Shown: positions 18,259-28,834, numbered from the stretch's first letter. The stretch: 64,000 nucleotides of DNA from Rhodocyclales bacterium GT-UBC (GCA_003583745.1 QXPY01000006.1:1-64000); one strand, 5' to 3'. The notes: generated by a model not told the origin, from the letters alone. Translations and numbers: made by a program.

Positions 18259-18448
18259 TGCTGCGTTTTCTGTCGGTCCAGCGCCGGCCTTCCTTGGCAC
18301 GTTCCGGGTCGCTGCGGCGATCGACAGCAGCACGGGCCTTTTGCTTGCGGTCGCGGCGAATGCGCAAGGTGGCGCCAACGTGCAACAGGGCGATGATGGT
18401 TGTCATGCCCAGGAAAGGCCAGGGTTGATCGATGATGTTTTGCAGCAT
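18254..18448 (-). CDS. Small hypothetical membrane protein (64 aa)
   Basis: Starting at ATG 18448, the protein has one hydrophobic segment (about residues 9-28, PWPFLGMTTIIALLHVGATL). A strongly basic tail follows (RIRRDRKQKARAAVDRRSDPERAKEGRRWTDRKR). An upstream in-frame start at 18493 would add 15 residues. Single-pass proteins with a long basic cytoplasmic tail are common but uncharacterised. The frame overlaps the convergent terminator slightly. Confidence 0.5.
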   Translation of the reverse strand: MLQNIIDQPWPFLGMTTIIALLHVGATLRIRRDRKQKARAAVDRRSDPERAKEGRRWTDRKRSK

Positions 18449-18596
18449 GGGCGCGACGGACCTTGGGTAAGGGTTGAACGTGCAGACTAACACCCTACGG
18501 GGTGAGCATTATTTCATTTAGATGATGGCGTTCACTGTGGAGGACTCAGGTTGGACCAGATGATCCCGAATAGGTGCCCTTGCTGAAGCAATCGGC

Positions 18597-19111
18597 TTAG
18601 TCGGCGCAATAAGCCTGCTGGCCGAAAAACGTGCAGTTGAAAAATTGCTTTTCCGGCTCCAGCCGGGATAGGCGGGCGGCGGTCCGGGCTTCGTAGTTGC
18701 GTACCATGTCGTTGCCCTGGTCGTTGTCGAGGGCGCTGAAAAACAGGTTGATCAACTCGGCTTCCTTGGCTTCGGCTTGTTCTTCGCTGACGTAGCCTTT
18801 TGCTCTGATCAGCCAGACCTTGTGGAGTTCGCTGAAAATCGCCCGAAAGAACGGTCGGCTGCAGCGTCCCCAATCCAGATAGGAGAGGGCTTGGTAGTAG
18901 AAAGTCCGGGTGGATTCGCCGGAAATGGCTCGTGGGCTGTAGCGGCGGTTCCAGGCCAGGAAGTCGGCCGAGCAGTCGCCGTTTTTTTCGATGTAGGCAT
19001 TGATCGCCAACAGCGGGGCACTCGAAGCCGGCCAGGCGACTTGTGTCGAGGCCAAGAGCGCCAAGGCGAGGATCGTCTGGCGCCAGCGTGAATGATGAAG
19101 GACTTGTGACA

Positions 19112-19112
<1 letters not shown>
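18597..19112 (-). CDS. Hypothetical exported protein at the end of the urease operon
   Basis: The 171-residue protein has a signal peptide (WRQTILALALLASTQVAWPASS) and a helical mature domain with five cysteines (GDCSADF, GRCSRP, FFNCTF, AYCAD), suggesting disulfides. The start codon overlaps the ureG stop by one base (TGATG), so it is translationally coupled to ureG. The family is not recognised. Its position suggests a role linked to urease or urea/ammonia handling, but this is inference from operon position only. Confidence 0.75.
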
Positions 19113-19732
<620 letters not shown>

Positions 19733-19736
19733 GTTT

Positions 19737-20423
19737 TTACGATCTGAAGAGACGGGAATATTGGGTTTCGTGGCGGGTGCAGGCCAGGGCGAAGGCCGGC
19801 GTGAAGTTCGACCAGGCCGCCTCCGGCAGCGTTAATGCGCTTTCGGCAACCGCCGGGATGCGCCGGCCCAGGTCGGCCAGCAGACGCTGGCCGGAGGCCT
19901 GGCCGAGCGGCACCGCCTTGAGCGCGGCCATCACCTGGTTTTCGGCCCAGGACCAGAGGTAGGCGCTGAGGGCTGGTAAGGTTTCGATCTGCCAGCTGGC
20001 GGCCAGCCCGGCCCAGCCGGTCGGAAAGGCGATTTCATCGAGTTCGCCGAGCGTGCGCTCGACATCGGTCAGTTCGTCCGAACGAAGGTCGCGCACCAGG
20101 CGATGCAGCGAAAAGCCCATCTGCGCGGTTTCGGCGCGCAACTCGGCGGATTCGCGGCTGGCCAGGAATTCCGCGTTCAGACGGCGGATTTCGCTGCCGT
20201 CTCCAGCTGACCAGGCGGCCATCAACGCGGCAAGCAGCGGCGCTTCGTAGCGGCCGATGCCATGCGCCATCAGATCGCCGATCCAGCGCCCGGCGCTGGC
20301 TTCGTCGTGGATGGTGCCGACTTCGACCGCCCATTCCAGACCTTGCGAATAGGTATAGGCGCCGACCGGCAGCGCGGGGCTGGCCAGTTGCAGCAGGCGG
20401 GCGAGCTGGAGCGAAGGGGTCAT
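19737..20423 (-). CDS. ureF: Urease accessory protein UreF
   Basis: This all-helical scaffold of the UreDFG nickel-insertion complex activates and gates UreG. The 228-residue protein begins [34 protein letters not shown], the UreF signature start. The frame extends further upstream only into ureE sequence in another frame. The ATG lies 20 bases after the ureE stop. Confidence 0.95.
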   Translation of the reverse strand: MTPSLQLARLLQLASPALPVGAYTYSQGLEWAVEVGTIHDEASAGRWIGDLMAHGIGRYEAPLLAALMAAWSAGDGSEIRRLNAEFLASRESAELRAETAQMGFSLHRLVRDLRSDELTDVERTLGELDEIAFPTGWAGLAASWQIETLPALSAYLWSWAENQVMAALKAVPLGQASGQRLLADLGRRIPAVAESALTLPEAAWSNFTPAFALACTRHETQYSRLFRS

Positions 20424-20442
20424 GGAGATCTGGCCGGCCGGT

Positions 20443-20997
20443 TCAGCGTGGCTTGAATTCGTGAATCTTCGGCACCGAGCGATGCGGGCCGTGGCCGGGA
20501 TTGTGCAGGGCGGCGTGCTCTGCTTCGGCGTCGTCGGCGTGGTGGTGATGGCCATGCCCGCCGGTATGGGCACCGTAGGCGCCGGATTCGGGCTGGAACG
20601 GCGCTTCGGCTTCGCTGACGCGGCAACCCAGTCCCTTGACCATTTCGGCCAGGACGTGGTCGGTCTGGAAGCGCAGCTTGCCGCCGTTCTCGGTCGGCAG
20701 GATCTGCACCGGCACATGGCGGTTGCCCAGGTGGTAGGCGGCGCGGGCAAACAGCAGCGGCGTGTCGGCGACCGCCTCGATCAGTTTTTCCGGTGCGGCG
20801 AGGATCTCGATCACGGCCGAGCCGTCTTCTGCCGCCAGCTTGTCGCCGCCGTGCAGATGATCGCCGCGTTCGAGAAAAATGCCGGCTTCCCGGCCGGAAG
20901 CCAGCGTGACCTTGAGGCGGCTGCGCTTGCGTTCGTCGTAGGCGAGGGCGACCGAGTCGGTTGCGGAGGCTTGAGTACGTTGATTCAGAATCAGCAT
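20443..20997 (-). CDS. ureE: Urease accessory nickel metallochaperone UreE
   Basis: UreE binds nickel and hands it to the UreDFG complex. The 184-residue protein has an N-terminal peptide-binding domain, the conserved YHLGNRHVP motif with the interface histidine, and a His-rich C-terminal tail (HTGGHGHHHHADD). It starts 3 bases from the stop of the uncharacterised gene between ureC and ureE. Confidence 0.96.
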   Translation of the reverse strand: MLILNQRTQASATDSVALAYDERKRSRLKVTLASGREAGIFLERGDHLHGGDKLAAEDGSAVIEILAAPEKLIEAVADTPLLFARAAYHLGNRHVPVQILPTENGGKLRFQTDHVLAEMVKGLGCRVSEAEAPFQPESGAYGAHTGGHGHHHHADDAEAEHAALHNPGHGPHRSVPKIHEFKPR

Positions 20998-20999
20998 GA

Positions 21000-21587
21000 T
21001 TATTTCGGGCCAACGCCCTTGTAGTGGTCAGGGTCGAAATCGGCGATGTCGATCTTGCCGAAGTCGCGTGGAGGCTTGTAAATGCGGCTTTTCATCTTGT
21101 CCGGCGCCGAGGTGTGGAAGGAAGACTCGTCTACGCGCACCAGTTGCCAGGTGTCGTCGCGCCGCGAATAGGCAAAACTAAAGCTGTTCGACCAGCGCCA
21201 GTTGCTGCCGCCGTAGTGATTCACCGAGAACCGTCCCTTGCTTGCTTCGATGCTTTCGTAAGGGTCGCCGAACACGCCACCGCACTGCCGGCAATAGACT
21301 ACCTTGTCGTTGTGTTTGACCACGGCGAGGCGGCCATCGGGCTGGCGCAGGGCGATGACCAGCGTGCGCGGGCCATCATCCGTAGTGGCGACAGGTTCGT
21401 GGATCAACAGGACATCGGGGCGGCCATCAGCGTTGAGGTCGGCACTCCGCCAGTCGAGCACCTGGCTGCCTTTGGGCAGCAACTGGCGCACCTCGGGCGG
21501 CGGTACCTGTTCCGGTTCGGCATGAAGCGCGCCCAGAGGCAGGCTGGCGACCAGCCAGAGTGCGACGGGATGAAGTGGACGGCGCAC
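21000..21587 (-). CDS. Uncharacterised exported protein between ureC and ureE
   Basis: Starting from GTG 21587, two bases after the ureC stop, the 195-residue product has a clear signal peptide (RRPLHPVALWLVASLPLGALHA). The mature part contains DLNADGRPDVLLI, an FG-GAP/VCBS-like calcium-binding loop with Asp/Asn ligands. A CRQCGG pair and an aromatic beta-rich region follow. The tight spacing on both sides puts it firmly in the urease operon. A periplasmic protein is not a standard urease component, so its role is unknown. It may sense or bind metal, but nothing here proves that. Confidence 0.8.
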   Translation of the reverse strand: MRRPLHPVALWLVASLPLGALHAEPEQVPPPEVRQLLPKGSQVLDWRSADLNADGRPDVLLIHEPVATTDDGPRTLVIALRQPDGRLAVVKHNDKVVYCRQCGGVFGDPYESIEASKGRFSVNHYGGSNWRWSNSFSFAYSRRDDTWQLVRVDESSFHTSAPDKMKSRIYKPPRDFGKIDIADFDPDHYKGVGPK

Positions 21588-21589
21588 GC

Positions 21590-23296
21590 TCAGAACAGGA
21601 AGTAGCGTTGTGCCATTGGCAATTCGGTGGCCGGCTCGCAGACCAGGTGCACGCCGTCGGCCTTGACCACGTAGGTTTCGGGATCGACGGTGATTTCCGG
21701 CGTGGCGCCGTTGTGCACCATGTCGGCCTTGGTCAGCGTGCGGGTGCCGGAGACGGCGACCAGCGGCTTGCTCAGGCCGAGCGCCGCGACTGCCGGGTTT
21801 TCCAGCGCCGCTTGCGAGACGAAGGTCACCGAGGTCTTCAGCGCCTTGCCGAAGCTGCCGAACATCGGCCGGTAATGCACCGGCTGCGGCGTCGGGATCG
21901 AGGCGTTGGGGTCGCCCATCGCGGCGGCAGCGATCATGCCGCCCTTGAGAATCAGGCTGGGCTTGACGCCGAAGAAGGCCGGTTTCCACAGCACCAGGTC
22001 GGCCAGCTTGCCAACTTCAATGGAGCCGACGGTATGGGCGATGCCGTGGGTCAGCGCCGGGTTGATGGTGTATTTGGCGATGTAGCGCTTGACGCGGAAA
22101 TTGTCGTGGCGGGCATTGTCTTCGGGCAGGGCGCCGCGCTGCAGTTTCATCTTGTGCGCCGCCTGCCAGGTGCGGATGATGACCTCGCCGACGCGGCCCA
22201 TGGCCTGCGAGTCGGACGACATCATCGAGAAGACGCCGAGATCGTGCAGGATGTCTTCGGCGGCGATGGTCTCGCGACGGATGCGGCTTTCGGCGAAGGC
22301 GACGTCCTCGGCGATGCTCGGATCGAGGTGATGGCAAACCATCAGCATGTCGAGATGCTCGTCGATTGTATTCACCGTGTAAGGCATGGTCGGGTTGGTC
22401 GAGCTGGGCAGGACGTTGGGCAGCCCGGCCGCCTTGATGATGTCCGGTGCGTGGCCGCCGCCGGCACCTTCGGTGTGGAAGGTGTGGATGGTGCGGCCCT
22501 TGAAGGCGCCGATGGTGGCTTCGACGAAGCCCGATTCGTTCAGCGTGTCGGTGTGGATGGCGACCTGCACGTCCATCTCGTCGGCCACCGTCAGGCAGCA
22601 GTCGATGGCGGCCGGGGTGGTGCCCCAGTCTTCGTGCAGCTTCAAGCCAATCACGCCGGCTTCGACCTGTTCGCGCAGCGCTTCCGGCAGGCTGGCATTG
22701 CCCTTGCCGAGGAAGCCGAGGTTCATCGGGAAGGCGTCCGCCGCTTCGAGCATGCGGTGGATGTGCCACGGTCCCGGCGTGCAGGTGGTGGCAAAAGTGC
22801 CGGTCGCCGGTCCGGTGCCGCCGCCGATCATGGTGGTGACGCCGGAGTAGAGCGCCTCGTCGATCTGCTGCGGGCAAATGAAATGGATGTGGCTGTCGAT
22901 GCCGCCGGCGGTGACGATCATGCCTTCGCCGGCGATGACTTCGGTGCCGGGGCCGACCACAATCGTCACGCCGGGCTGGATGTCCGGGTTGCCGGCCTTG
23001 CCGATGGCGGCGATGCGGCCGTCCTTCAAGCCGATGTCGGCCTTGACGATGCCGGTGACGGCATCGACGATCAGGGCGTTGGTGATCACGGTATCGACCG
23101 TTTCAGCAGAGACGCGCTGGCCCTGGCCCATGCCGTCGCGGATGACCTTGCCGCCGCCGAATTTCACTTCTTCGCCGTAGATCGTGTAGTCCTTCTCGAC
23201 CTCGATAATCAGCTCGGTATCGGCCAGACGCAGGCGGTCGCCCGTGGTCGGGCCGAACATTTCGGCATAGGCCTGACGGGAAATCTTGGTACTCAT
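21590..23296 (-). CDS. ureC: Urease alpha subunit (catalytic)
   Basis: UreC hydrolyses urea to ammonia and carbamate at a dinickel centre. The 568-residue protein carries the nickel ligands HIHF and the carbamylated lysine region [10 protein letters not shown]. The active-site flap is [22 protein letters not shown], with the conserved Cys-His. The ATG at 23296 overlaps the ureB stop (TGATG); a GTG one codon earlier is possible. This is a three-subunit (UreABC) bacterial urease. Confidence 0.98.
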   Translation of the reverse strand: MSTKISRQAYAEMFGPTTGDRLRLADTELIIEVEKDYTIYGEEVKFGGGKVIRDGMGQGQRVSAETVDTVITNALIVDAVTGIVKADIGLKDGRIAAIGKAGNPDIQPGVTIVVGPGTEVIAGEGMIVTAGGIDSHIHFICPQQIDEALYSGVTTMIGGGTGPATGTFATTCTPGPWHIHRMLEAADAFPMNLGFLGKGNASLPEALREQVEAGVIGLKLHEDWGTTPAAIDCCLTVADEMDVQVAIHTDTLNESGFVEATIGAFKGRTIHTFHTEGAGGGHAPDIIKAAGLPNVLPSSTNPTMPYTVNTIDEHLDMLMVCHHLDPSIAEDVAFAESRIRRETIAAEDILHDLGVFSMMSSDSQAMGRVGEVIIRTWQAAHKMKLQRGALPEDNARHDNFRVKRYIAKYTINPALTHGIAHTVGSIEVGKLADLVLWKPAFFGVKPSLILKGGMIAAAAMGDPNASIPTPQPVHYRPMFGSFGKALKTSVTFVSQAALENPAVAALGLSKPLVAVSGTRTLTKADMVHNGATPEITVDPETYVVKADGVHLVCEPATELPMAQRYFLF

Positions 23297-23601
23297 CACA
23301 ATGCTCCCTGAACCAGGCCACGGAATCCGTAGACCTTCTTGTCACCGGCCAGCGCGACCAATTGCACGGTGCGCGTTTGCCCCGGTTCGAAACGCACGGC
23401 GGTGCCGGCCGCGATGTCGAGACGATAGCCGCGCGCCGCTTCGCGGTCGAAGCTCAGCCCGGCATTGGTTTCGTAAAAGTGATAGTGCGAACCGACCTGG
23501 ATCGGGCGGTCGCCGGTGTTGGCAACGACCAGCGTGATCGTCGGCCGGCCGACGTTGAGTTCGAGTTCGCCGGCTTCGGCGAGGAGTTCTCCGGGAATCA
23601 T
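23296..23601 (-). CDS. ureB: Urease beta subunit
   Basis: This 101-residue structural subunit begins [19 protein letters not shown], with the typical [11 protein letters not shown] and [14 protein letters not shown] motifs. It starts 11 bases after ureA and overlaps ureC by one base. The beta subunit is separate, not fused to UreA. Confidence 0.97.
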   Translation of the reverse strand: MIPGELLAEAGELELNVGRPTITLVVANTGDRPIQVGSHYHFYETNAGLSFDREAARGYRLDIAAGTAVRFEPGQTRTVQLVALAGDKKVYGFRGLVQGAL

Positions 23602-23612
23602 TGCGTTCTCCG

Positions 23613-23915
23613 TTAAACGATGGGGTTGTGGACAGTGACTAGCTTGGTGCCGTCCGGGAAGGTCGCTTCGACCTGGATTTCGGGGATCAGCTCGGCAATG
23701 CCGTCCATCACGTCGGCCCGGCTCAGCACCTGGGTGCCTTCGTGCATCAGTTCGGCGACGGTCTTGCCTTCGCGGGCACCTTCCATGATGGCGCAGGTGA
23801 TCAGCGCCACGGCTTCCGGGTAATTGAGCTTCAGGCCCTTGGCCTTGCGCCGTTCGGCGAGCAGGCCGGCGGTGAAGATCAGCAACTTGTCTTTTTCTCT
23901 TGGCGTCAGTTCCAT
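23613..23915 (-). CDS. ureA: Urease gamma subunit
   Basis: The 100-residue protein [22 protein letters not shown]... has the family ending [16 protein letters not shown] good Shine-Dalgarno sequence (AGGAGTC) precedes the ATG. It is the second gene of the operon after ureD. Confidence 0.97.
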   Translation of the reverse strand: MELTPREKDKLLIFTAGLLAERRKAKGLKLNYPEAVALITCAIMEGAREGKTVAELMHEGTQVLSRADVMDGIAELIPEIQVEATFPDGTKLVTVHNPIV

Positions 23916-23924
23916 GAAGACTCC

Positions 23925-24788
23925 TCAGGTATTCCAGATTCGGGGGGTAAGGGCAGGGCGGCCGCAATAGGCCGGGCGCAGGATTTCCCACAGGCGGGCG
24001 AACCACAGGCGGGCGGCTTCGCTGTTGTTGCCCAGGTAGCGGGCGATCAATACGCCGGGCAGCAGGCTCAGGCCGTGCGCGGCCTGATCGTCGGGAGCAA
24101 ACTGGCGGCAGGCGGCAAGCAGTTCGCTTCCTTGTTGCGGCAGTTCCGGATGGCTCAGCAGCAAGGTGCCACAGACCGTGGCGCCGGCCCAGCCGGCCGG
24201 GCTGTGCAGCATCGGATCGTCGCCGGCAAAGCCGCCACGTTCGAGCCAGATCGGACGACCGTCGCGCTCGATGCGGTAAAGCAGGTCGAAGCGGCCGTGG
24301 TCGAAGCGCTCGCCGGCGGCGGCGCGCCCGAGGCAAAGGATGTCCCAGCCGATGAAACGGCTGTCGGCCGCCAGCTCGACACGGGTTTCCATGCGCGCCC
24401 GGGCACCCGAGAAGACAATGCTCTCCTGGGGTAGCCATTCCAGCGTGGCGCCTTCGGCAACACGCAGATTGACGGTCTGTGAGGCGAGTGCACCATCCGA
24501 GCGATACCACTTGCCGGCCCCCGGCGTGGTGATCTGGGCATGGCTTTGCGCCTCTGTGGTGATGTTGATCGACAAGTGGTCGCCGCCCGCGATGCCGGAT
24601 GGCGGGTGCAGGAGCAAGGCCTGGCAGACGCCTTCGCCTTCCGGATAAAGCGCCTTCTGGACGCGCAGCGGGCCACTGTGGCGGTTCCCGGCAAGTACGC
24701 TGCGTTCGCCGCGCCGGGAAAAGACGAGCTGCAACTCGGCATGCCAGGTGTTGGCAGCCGGGGGAAGGGCGGGCAGGCGGGAATTCAT
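23925..24788 (-). CDS. ureD: Urease accessory protein UreD
   Basis: UreD (UreH) binds apo-urease and forms a tunnel for nickel transfer with UreF and UreG. The 287-residue protein has the family motifs [14 protein letters not shown] and [12 protein letters not shown]. It is the first gene of the operon. The 94-bp region up to the divergent SGNH hydrolase gene (24789-24882) must hold the operon promoter; no sigma-54 box was found there. Confidence 0.95.
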   Translation of the reverse strand: MNSRLPALPPAANTWHAELQLVFSRRGERSVLAGNRHSGPLRVQKALYPEGEGVCQALLLHPPSGIAGGDHLSINITTEAQSHAQITTPGAGKWYRSDGALASQTVNLRVAEGATLEWLPQESIVFSGARARMETRVELAADSRFIGWDILCLGRAAAGERFDHGRFDLLYRIERDGRPIWLERGGFAGDDPMLHSPAGWAGATVCGTLLLSHPELPQQGSELLAACRQFAPDDQAAHGLSLLPGVLIARYLGNNSEAARLWFARLWEILRPAYCGRPALTPRIWNT

Positions 24789-24882
24789 CCGGCAATTATC
24801 CCGGAAGGCACTGGTGGTCGGCCATACGCAAGACTACGCAGTGCGTGCTAGGCTGCCGCTTCCTCAATAGCGGAGTGGGGCA

Positions 24883-25521
24883 GTGCAGCGCAGATCTTTT
24901 CTCGTTACGGCGGGCATTCTGGCGGTCGTGACCCAGCTTGGCGCCTGCGGCAAGAAAACCCGGCTGGCTGCACTGCCACCTGGCAGCGTCGTGCTGGCCT
25001 TCGGCGATAGCGTGACCTTCGGCACAGGGGCGGGCAGCGGCGAGGATTGGCCGGGCTTGCTCGCCGCACGTACCGGCTGGCAGGTGGTCAATGCCGGGGT
25101 GCCGGGCGATATGGCGGAGGTGGCTGGTGGCCGCATCGGTGCGCTGCTCGCCGAACACCGACCGCAACTCGTTTTGCTCGAACTGGGCGGCAACGACCTG
25201 TTGCGCGGTCGGTCGGGCGAAGCCATCAAGGCCGATTTGCGCCGGCTGATCCGGGATATCCGGGCGAGCGGCGCGCAAGTCGTCCTGGTGGCGGTGCCGG
25301 CCATGTCTCTGCAGGCTTTGGTCGGCCATCCGGCCGATGCCCCGCTCTATGCGGCGCTGGCCGAGGAGGAGCGCATTCCACTGGTCGCCGATGTCTTCGC
25401 CAAGGTGCTCGGCCATGCGGAATGGCGGGCCGATGCCATCCATCCGAATGCCGAGGGATACCGGCAGATGGCCGCCGGTATCCACGCCCGCTTGCAACAG
25501 CTCGGGCTGGCGGCACGCTGA
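24883..25521 (+). CDS. SGNH/GDSL-type esterase lipoprotein (TesA-like)
   Basis: The 212-residue hydrolase has all four SGNH blocks: FGDSVTFG with the nucleophile Ser, GVPGD, GGNDLL, and DAIHPN with the catalytic Asp-His. The N-terminus is basic and carries RRSFL before a hydrophobic stretch ending in the lipobox LGAC. An outer-membrane or periplasmic lipoprotein, possibly Tat-exported, is therefore likely. GTG 24883 is the start; no closer ATG fits. The gene is divergent from the urease operon. The substrate is unknown; lysophospholipid or acyl-ester cleavage is typical of the family. Confidence 0.87.
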   Translation: MQRRSFLVTAGILAVVTQLGACGKKTRLAALPPGSVVLAFGDSVTFGTGAGSGEDWPGLLAARTGWQVVNAGVPGDMAEVAGGRIGALLAEHRPQLVLLELGGNDLLRGRSGEAIKADLRRLIRDIRASGAQVVLVAVPAMSLQALVGHPADAPLYAALAEEERIPLVADVFAKVLGHAEWRADAIHPNAEGYRQMAAGIHARLQQLGLAAR

Positions 25522-25526
25522 CCGGT

Positions 25527-26366
25527 TTATTGTCTGACCTCGCGGGCATTGTCCGGCGCGGCAAATTCGCCGCTGCTGCGGAATGGATTGATGTCGAGGC
25601 CGCCACGCCGGGTGTAGCGGGCGTAGACGGCGAGTGCCTCGGGGGCGCAATGGCGGCGGATATCGCAATAGATGCGCTCGACGCATTGCTCGTGGAATTC
25701 ATTGTGGTTGCGGAAGGAAACGATATAGCGAAGCAGCCCGGCGTGGTCGATTGGCCGGCCGCGATAGCGGATCACCACCATGCCCCAGTCGGGCTGGCCG
25801 GTTACCAGGCAATTCGATTTCAGCAGGTGCGAATAGAGCGTTTCCTCGACCGGTTGGCCATCGGTGGCATGCAGCAACTCGGGGGCGGGCTGGTAGGTGT
25901 CGCAGGCGATATCCAGCTCGTCGAGCAGATGGCCGGCTGGATAAGCGATGGCCGGCTGTGGCCGCTGGCCGAGGACCTCGATGCTGACGCCGATCTCGCC
26001 GCCGGCCGCGGCCGACAGGTCCCGCCCTAGCACCTCGGCGACTTCTGCCGCATTGGCAAACCGGCTCTGGTTGAAGGAATTCAGGTAGAGCTTGAAGGAT
26101 TTCGACTCGATCAGGTTCGGCGTGTCGGCGGGAATGCGGAAGCTGCCGACGGCCACCACGGGCTTGCCTTTCGGATTCAGCCAGGACAGCTCGTAGGCGT
26201 TCCACAGGTCTTCGCCGGTAAAGGGGAGCGCCTGTTCGTCGATGCCGATTTCCGAGCGCTTGATCTGGCGCGGAATCGGAAACAGCAACTCCGGCGCATA
26301 TTCGTTGCGGTATTCGGTGCTCTTGCCGAGCGGGGAAAGGGTACTGGGATCGAAAGGGGTTTTCAT
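25527..26366 (-). CDS. queF: NADPH-dependent 7-cyano-7-deazaguanine reductase QueF
   Basis: QueF reduces preQ0 to preQ1 in queuosine biosynthesis. At 279 residues this is the long, bimodular (E. coli YqcD-like) form. The nucleophilic cysteine is in [15 protein letters not shown], and a substrate-binding Glu is in [12 protein letters not shown]. The start at ATG 26366 is preferred over an upstream TTG. It is convergent with the SGNH hydrolase gene. Confidence 0.95.
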   Translation of the reverse strand: MKTPFDPSTLSPLGKSTEYRNEYAPELLFPIPRQIKRSEIGIDEQALPFTGEDLWNAYELSWLNPKGKPVVAVGSFRIPADTPNLIESKSFKLYLNSFNQSRFANAAEVAEVLGRDLSAAAGGEIGVSIEVLGQRPQPAIAYPAGHLLDELDIACDTYQPAPELLHATDGQPVEETLYSHLLKSNCLVTGQPDWGMVVIRYRGRPIDHAGLLRYIVSFRNHNEFHEQCVERIYCDIRRHCAPEALAVYARYTRRGGLDINPFRSSGEFAAPDNAREVRQ

Positions 26367-26423
26367 GGGCGCTGATTTTACCCGCAAGGCTTGCCGGCGA
26401 GCGCCGGCCCCGTCGGTCGGGCA

Positions 26424-26462
26424 ACAAAAACGGCGCGGAAGCCAGGGGCCGGCCGCGCCGTT
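26424..26462 (-). terminator. Terminator of the Tsx-like porin gene
   Basis: The 10-bp stem AACGGCGCGG/CCGCGCCGTT is followed on the minus strand by TTTTTGTTG. It starts about 20 bases after the stop codon of the channel protein gene. Confidence 0.88.
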
Positions 26463-26483
26463 GCGACTCTCGGAGATGGCGCC

Positions 26484-27338
26484 TTAGAAGTGGTACTCGG
26501 CGCGGATCATCGGGGTCTTGGCGAACGCGCCGTCGCCGGCTGCACCGTTGTGGTCGTTACCGAACTTGTTCTTCCAGTACTGGTATTCCAGACCCAGCTT
26601 GAAGGTACGCGGTGCGGCGCCGACCAGCGGGCTGAGGTCGTACATGACCTGCATGTCGAGGTTGGTTTCCGGCTTGGTCGCGCCACCGAACTCGTTCTTG
26701 CCCTTGGCGGCGATGTAGTTCATGTAGCCTTCGAAGGACAGGCCGGTGGCGCCGAGCGGAATGCCCCAGGCCAGGTTCAGCATCGGGTGCGGGTCGTAGG
26801 AGTAACGCTCGGTGTGCGTCTTGGTGTAGCTGTTGTAGGGCGCATTGCTTTCCCACAGTTGCAGCACGCTGATGTTCAGGAAACCCGGCACATCCATCAT
26901 GATGGTCGGACCGGCAACCAGCATGCGCTTCTTGGAGTTGTAGCCGGCGTCGTCCTTGGTGTTGACGTCGAAACCGCCGGTGAAGCCGACGCTGCGGATC
27001 GGGCCGAAGCTCAGGTTCTTGCCGGTGATCTTGCCGAAGTCAAGGGTGTGGCGATAGACGATGTAGATTTCCTGGGCACCCGAGTTGGAACCGGCGGTGG
27101 AGGGGTCCTTGCTGTCGGAGAGCAGCACGTCGGCGTTGAAGAAGTTGCTGCCGTACTTGTAGCCGCTGGCGTGCGTCAGGTTGAAGATGCTTTTCGCGAT
27201 GTCGTTGTTGTTGAACGGCTCGGCGAACTTGGTCCCGTAACGATAGCCGATCGAAGTGTCGCTCCAGTCGGCAGCCTGGGCGCTCAGGCCGGCTGCCATC
27301 AGGGCGAGACCGATGAGGGTGGATTTGCGGGTAAACAT
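26484..27338 (-). CDS. Outer-membrane channel protein, nucleoside-specific Tsx-like
   Basis: The 284-residue protein starts with a signal peptide (KSTLIGLALMAAGLSAQA/ADWSD) and ends in a C-terminal aromatic (RAEYHF), as outer-membrane beta-barrels do. Alternating strands such as IGYRYGTKF, ADVLLSDSKD and LNLAWGIPLG fit a 12-14 strand barrel of the Channel_Tsx type. AGGAGG precedes the ATG. The neighbouring importer genes suggest nucleoside or nucleobase uptake. The exact solute is inference. Confidence 0.78.
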   Translation of the reverse strand: MFTRKSTLIGLALMAAGLSAQAADWSDTSIGYRYGTKFAEPFNNNDIAKSIFNLTHASGYKYGSNFFNADVLLSDSKDPSTAGSNSGAQEIYIVYRHTLDFGKITGKNLSFGPIRSVGFTGGFDVNTKDDAGYNSKKRMLVAGPTIMMDVPGFLNISVLQLWESNAPYNSYTKTHTERYSYDPHPMLNLAWGIPLGATGLSFEGYMNYIAAKGKNEFGGATKPETNLDMQVMYDLSPLVGAAPRTFKLGLEYQYWKNKFGNDHNGAAGDGAFAKTPMIRAEYHF

Positions 27339-27739
27339 GAATGAACCTCCTGATGAACGAATTTGATTTTTGTCGGAGCTACCGTTGTCGCATTGCAGCA
27401 TTGAACCGATGGGCAAAATTTATCAGGGAGGCGTTCATAAAGGAGGGATACCCATTATTTGAAAATTTGTATAAACCATCTTTTATACCCCGTTGAATAT
27501 ACTGGGCTTATTTGAATTTAAATATCGATTTCACATGCACTCGAAAGGGGCGCGGAAAGATTTTTCGCACCTTTTTAATGCAGTTTTTTGCCCTGTTTTT
27601 GCCTTATCGATCCGATGCCGCGCGGTATTTTAATCCGCTTTCCAGGTTGCTGTAAAAAACATAAATCAAATCATATAGATAGTCTCTGGCATGGCGATTG
27701 CGTAGATCAACGCACTTTACTTGTCCTGGAGAAAAATAA
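27339..27739. promoter_or_regulatory. Divergent regulatory region between the Tsx-like gene and the ABC importer
   Basis: This 401-bp gene-free stretch is AT-rich and contains the sigma-54 promoter described separately. A diverged enhancer-like element, TGCACTCGAAAGGGGCGC at 27536-27553, partly matches the NtrC consensus. Next to it is an imperfect dyad, GGGGCGCGGAAA/TTTTTCGCACC, at about 27547-27571. Both lie roughly 130-160 bp upstream of the promoter, a normal enhancer distance. No gene was found. Confidence 0.5.
27687..27702 (+). promoter_or_regulatory. Sigma-54 (-24/-12) promoter
   Basis: TGGCATGGCGATTGCG matches the sigma-54 consensus TGGCAC-N5-TTGCW, with GG and GC exactly 10 bases apart. 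Transcription would begin near 27713, about 27 bases before the ABC binding-protein ATG. It implies activation by an enhancer-binding protein, most simply NtrC under nitrogen limitation. Confidence 0.8.
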
Positions 27740-28768
27740 ATGTCTGTCCCGTTCAATGCATGTCGTCGCCTGTTCATCGCGGCCAGCCTGGCTTTTCTTG
27801 CCGCACCCGTGCTGGCCGATATCCCGACCAAGCTGAAATTCACCCTGGACTGGCGTTTCGAAGGGCCGTCCGCGCCTTTCCTTATGGCCAAGGCCAAGGG
27901 CTATTTCGCGGCCGAAGGTCTGGATGTCGAAATCGACTCCGGCGCCGGCTCGGCGGGGGCCGTCACGCGGGTGGCTACCGGCGCCTACGAAATGGGCTTC
28001 GCCGACTTCAATGCCCTGGTCGAATACGACGCCAAGACGCCCAATTCGAAGATCCAGGCGGTCTACATGGTGTACAACGCGACCCCGGCAGCGGTCTTCG
28101 TCTTGAAGAAGTCGGGGATCACCAAGCCGGCCGATCTGGTCGGCAAGACCCTGGCGGCACCGATTTTCGACGCCGGGCGCAAGGCCTGGCCGGCTTTTGC
28201 CAAGTCCAACAAGCTGGCGGTCGACGCCGTCAAATGGCAGACCGTCGAACCGGCGCTGCGCGAAACCCTGCTGGCACGGGGCGACGTGGACGGGATCACC
28301 GGCTTCTACTTCACCAGCCTGCTCAATTTGGAAGCGCGCGGCGTCAAGACCGAGGACATCGTCGCCCTCAAGTTCCCGGATTTCGGCGTTGAACTCTACG
28401 GCAACGCCATCATCGCCAGCCCGAAGCTAATGGCCGAAAACCCGAAGGCGGTGGCTGGCGTGTTGCGAGCCTTCAACAAGGCGCTCAAGGAAACCATCGC
28501 CAACCCGGTGGCGGCGATTGCCTACGTCAAGGAGCGCGATCCGCTGATCAATGTCGATCTGGAAACCCGTCGCCTCAAGCTGGCCCTGGATTCGAGCGTG
28601 GTCACGCCGGAAGTGAAATCGGTCGGCCTGGGGGCGGTGACGCCGGAGCGCCTGCAGCGCTCGTTGGCCGAGACGGCCGAAGCCTATGCGCTGCCCAAGG
28701 TGCCGGCTGCCGCCGACCTGTTCAATGCCAACTTCCTGCCGGCCAAGGCCGACCGGATGCTCAAGTAA
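27740..28768 (+). CDS. ABC transporter substrate-binding protein, NitT/TauT (NMT1/THI5-like) family
   Basis: The 342-residue periplasmic protein has a signal peptide (RRLFIAASLAFLAAPVLA). An NMT1-type domain follows (KLKFTLDWRFEGPSAPFLMAKAKGYFAAEGLDVEI). GGAG lies about 10 bases before the ATG. The family binds sulfonates, nitrate, pyrimidines or other small N/S compounds. A sigma-54 promoter and nearby nucleobase genes favour a nitrogen-source ligand such as a pyrimidine or purine-like base. That is inference only. Confidence 0.88.
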   Translation: MSVPFNACRRLFIAASLAFLAAPVLADIPTKLKFTLDWRFEGPSAPFLMAKAKGYFAAEGLDVEIDSGAGSAGAVTRVATGAYEMGFADFNALVEYDAKTPNSKIQAVYMVYNATPAAVFVLKKSGITKPADLVGKTLAAPIFDAGRKAWPAFAKSNKLAVDAVKWQTVEPALRETLLARGDVDGITGFYFTSLLNLEARGVKTEDIVALKFPDFGVELYGNAIIASPKLMAENPKAVAGVLRAFNKALKETIANPVAAIAYVKERDPLINVDLETRRLKLALDSSVVTPEVKSVGLGAVTPERLQRSLAETAEAYALPKVPAAADLFNANFLPAKADRMLK

Positions 28769-28834
28769 GTCGCTACCGGCGCCATCTGTCCCGCCGGGGC
28801 AGGGGCGCCGGGGTCATCCGACAGGAATCCCCTT

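Noticed and set aside
21560-23311. Long plus-strand open frame (about 583 codons) opposite ureC
   Set aside because: It is antisense to a certain ureC gene. Its composition (runs of Gly, Val, Asp, His, Arg) is the mirror of GC-rich third positions, with no domain.
24789-24882. Sigma-54 promoter for the urease operon
   Set aside because: No TGGC-N8-TTGC pattern with the right spacing is present on the minus strand in this short region.
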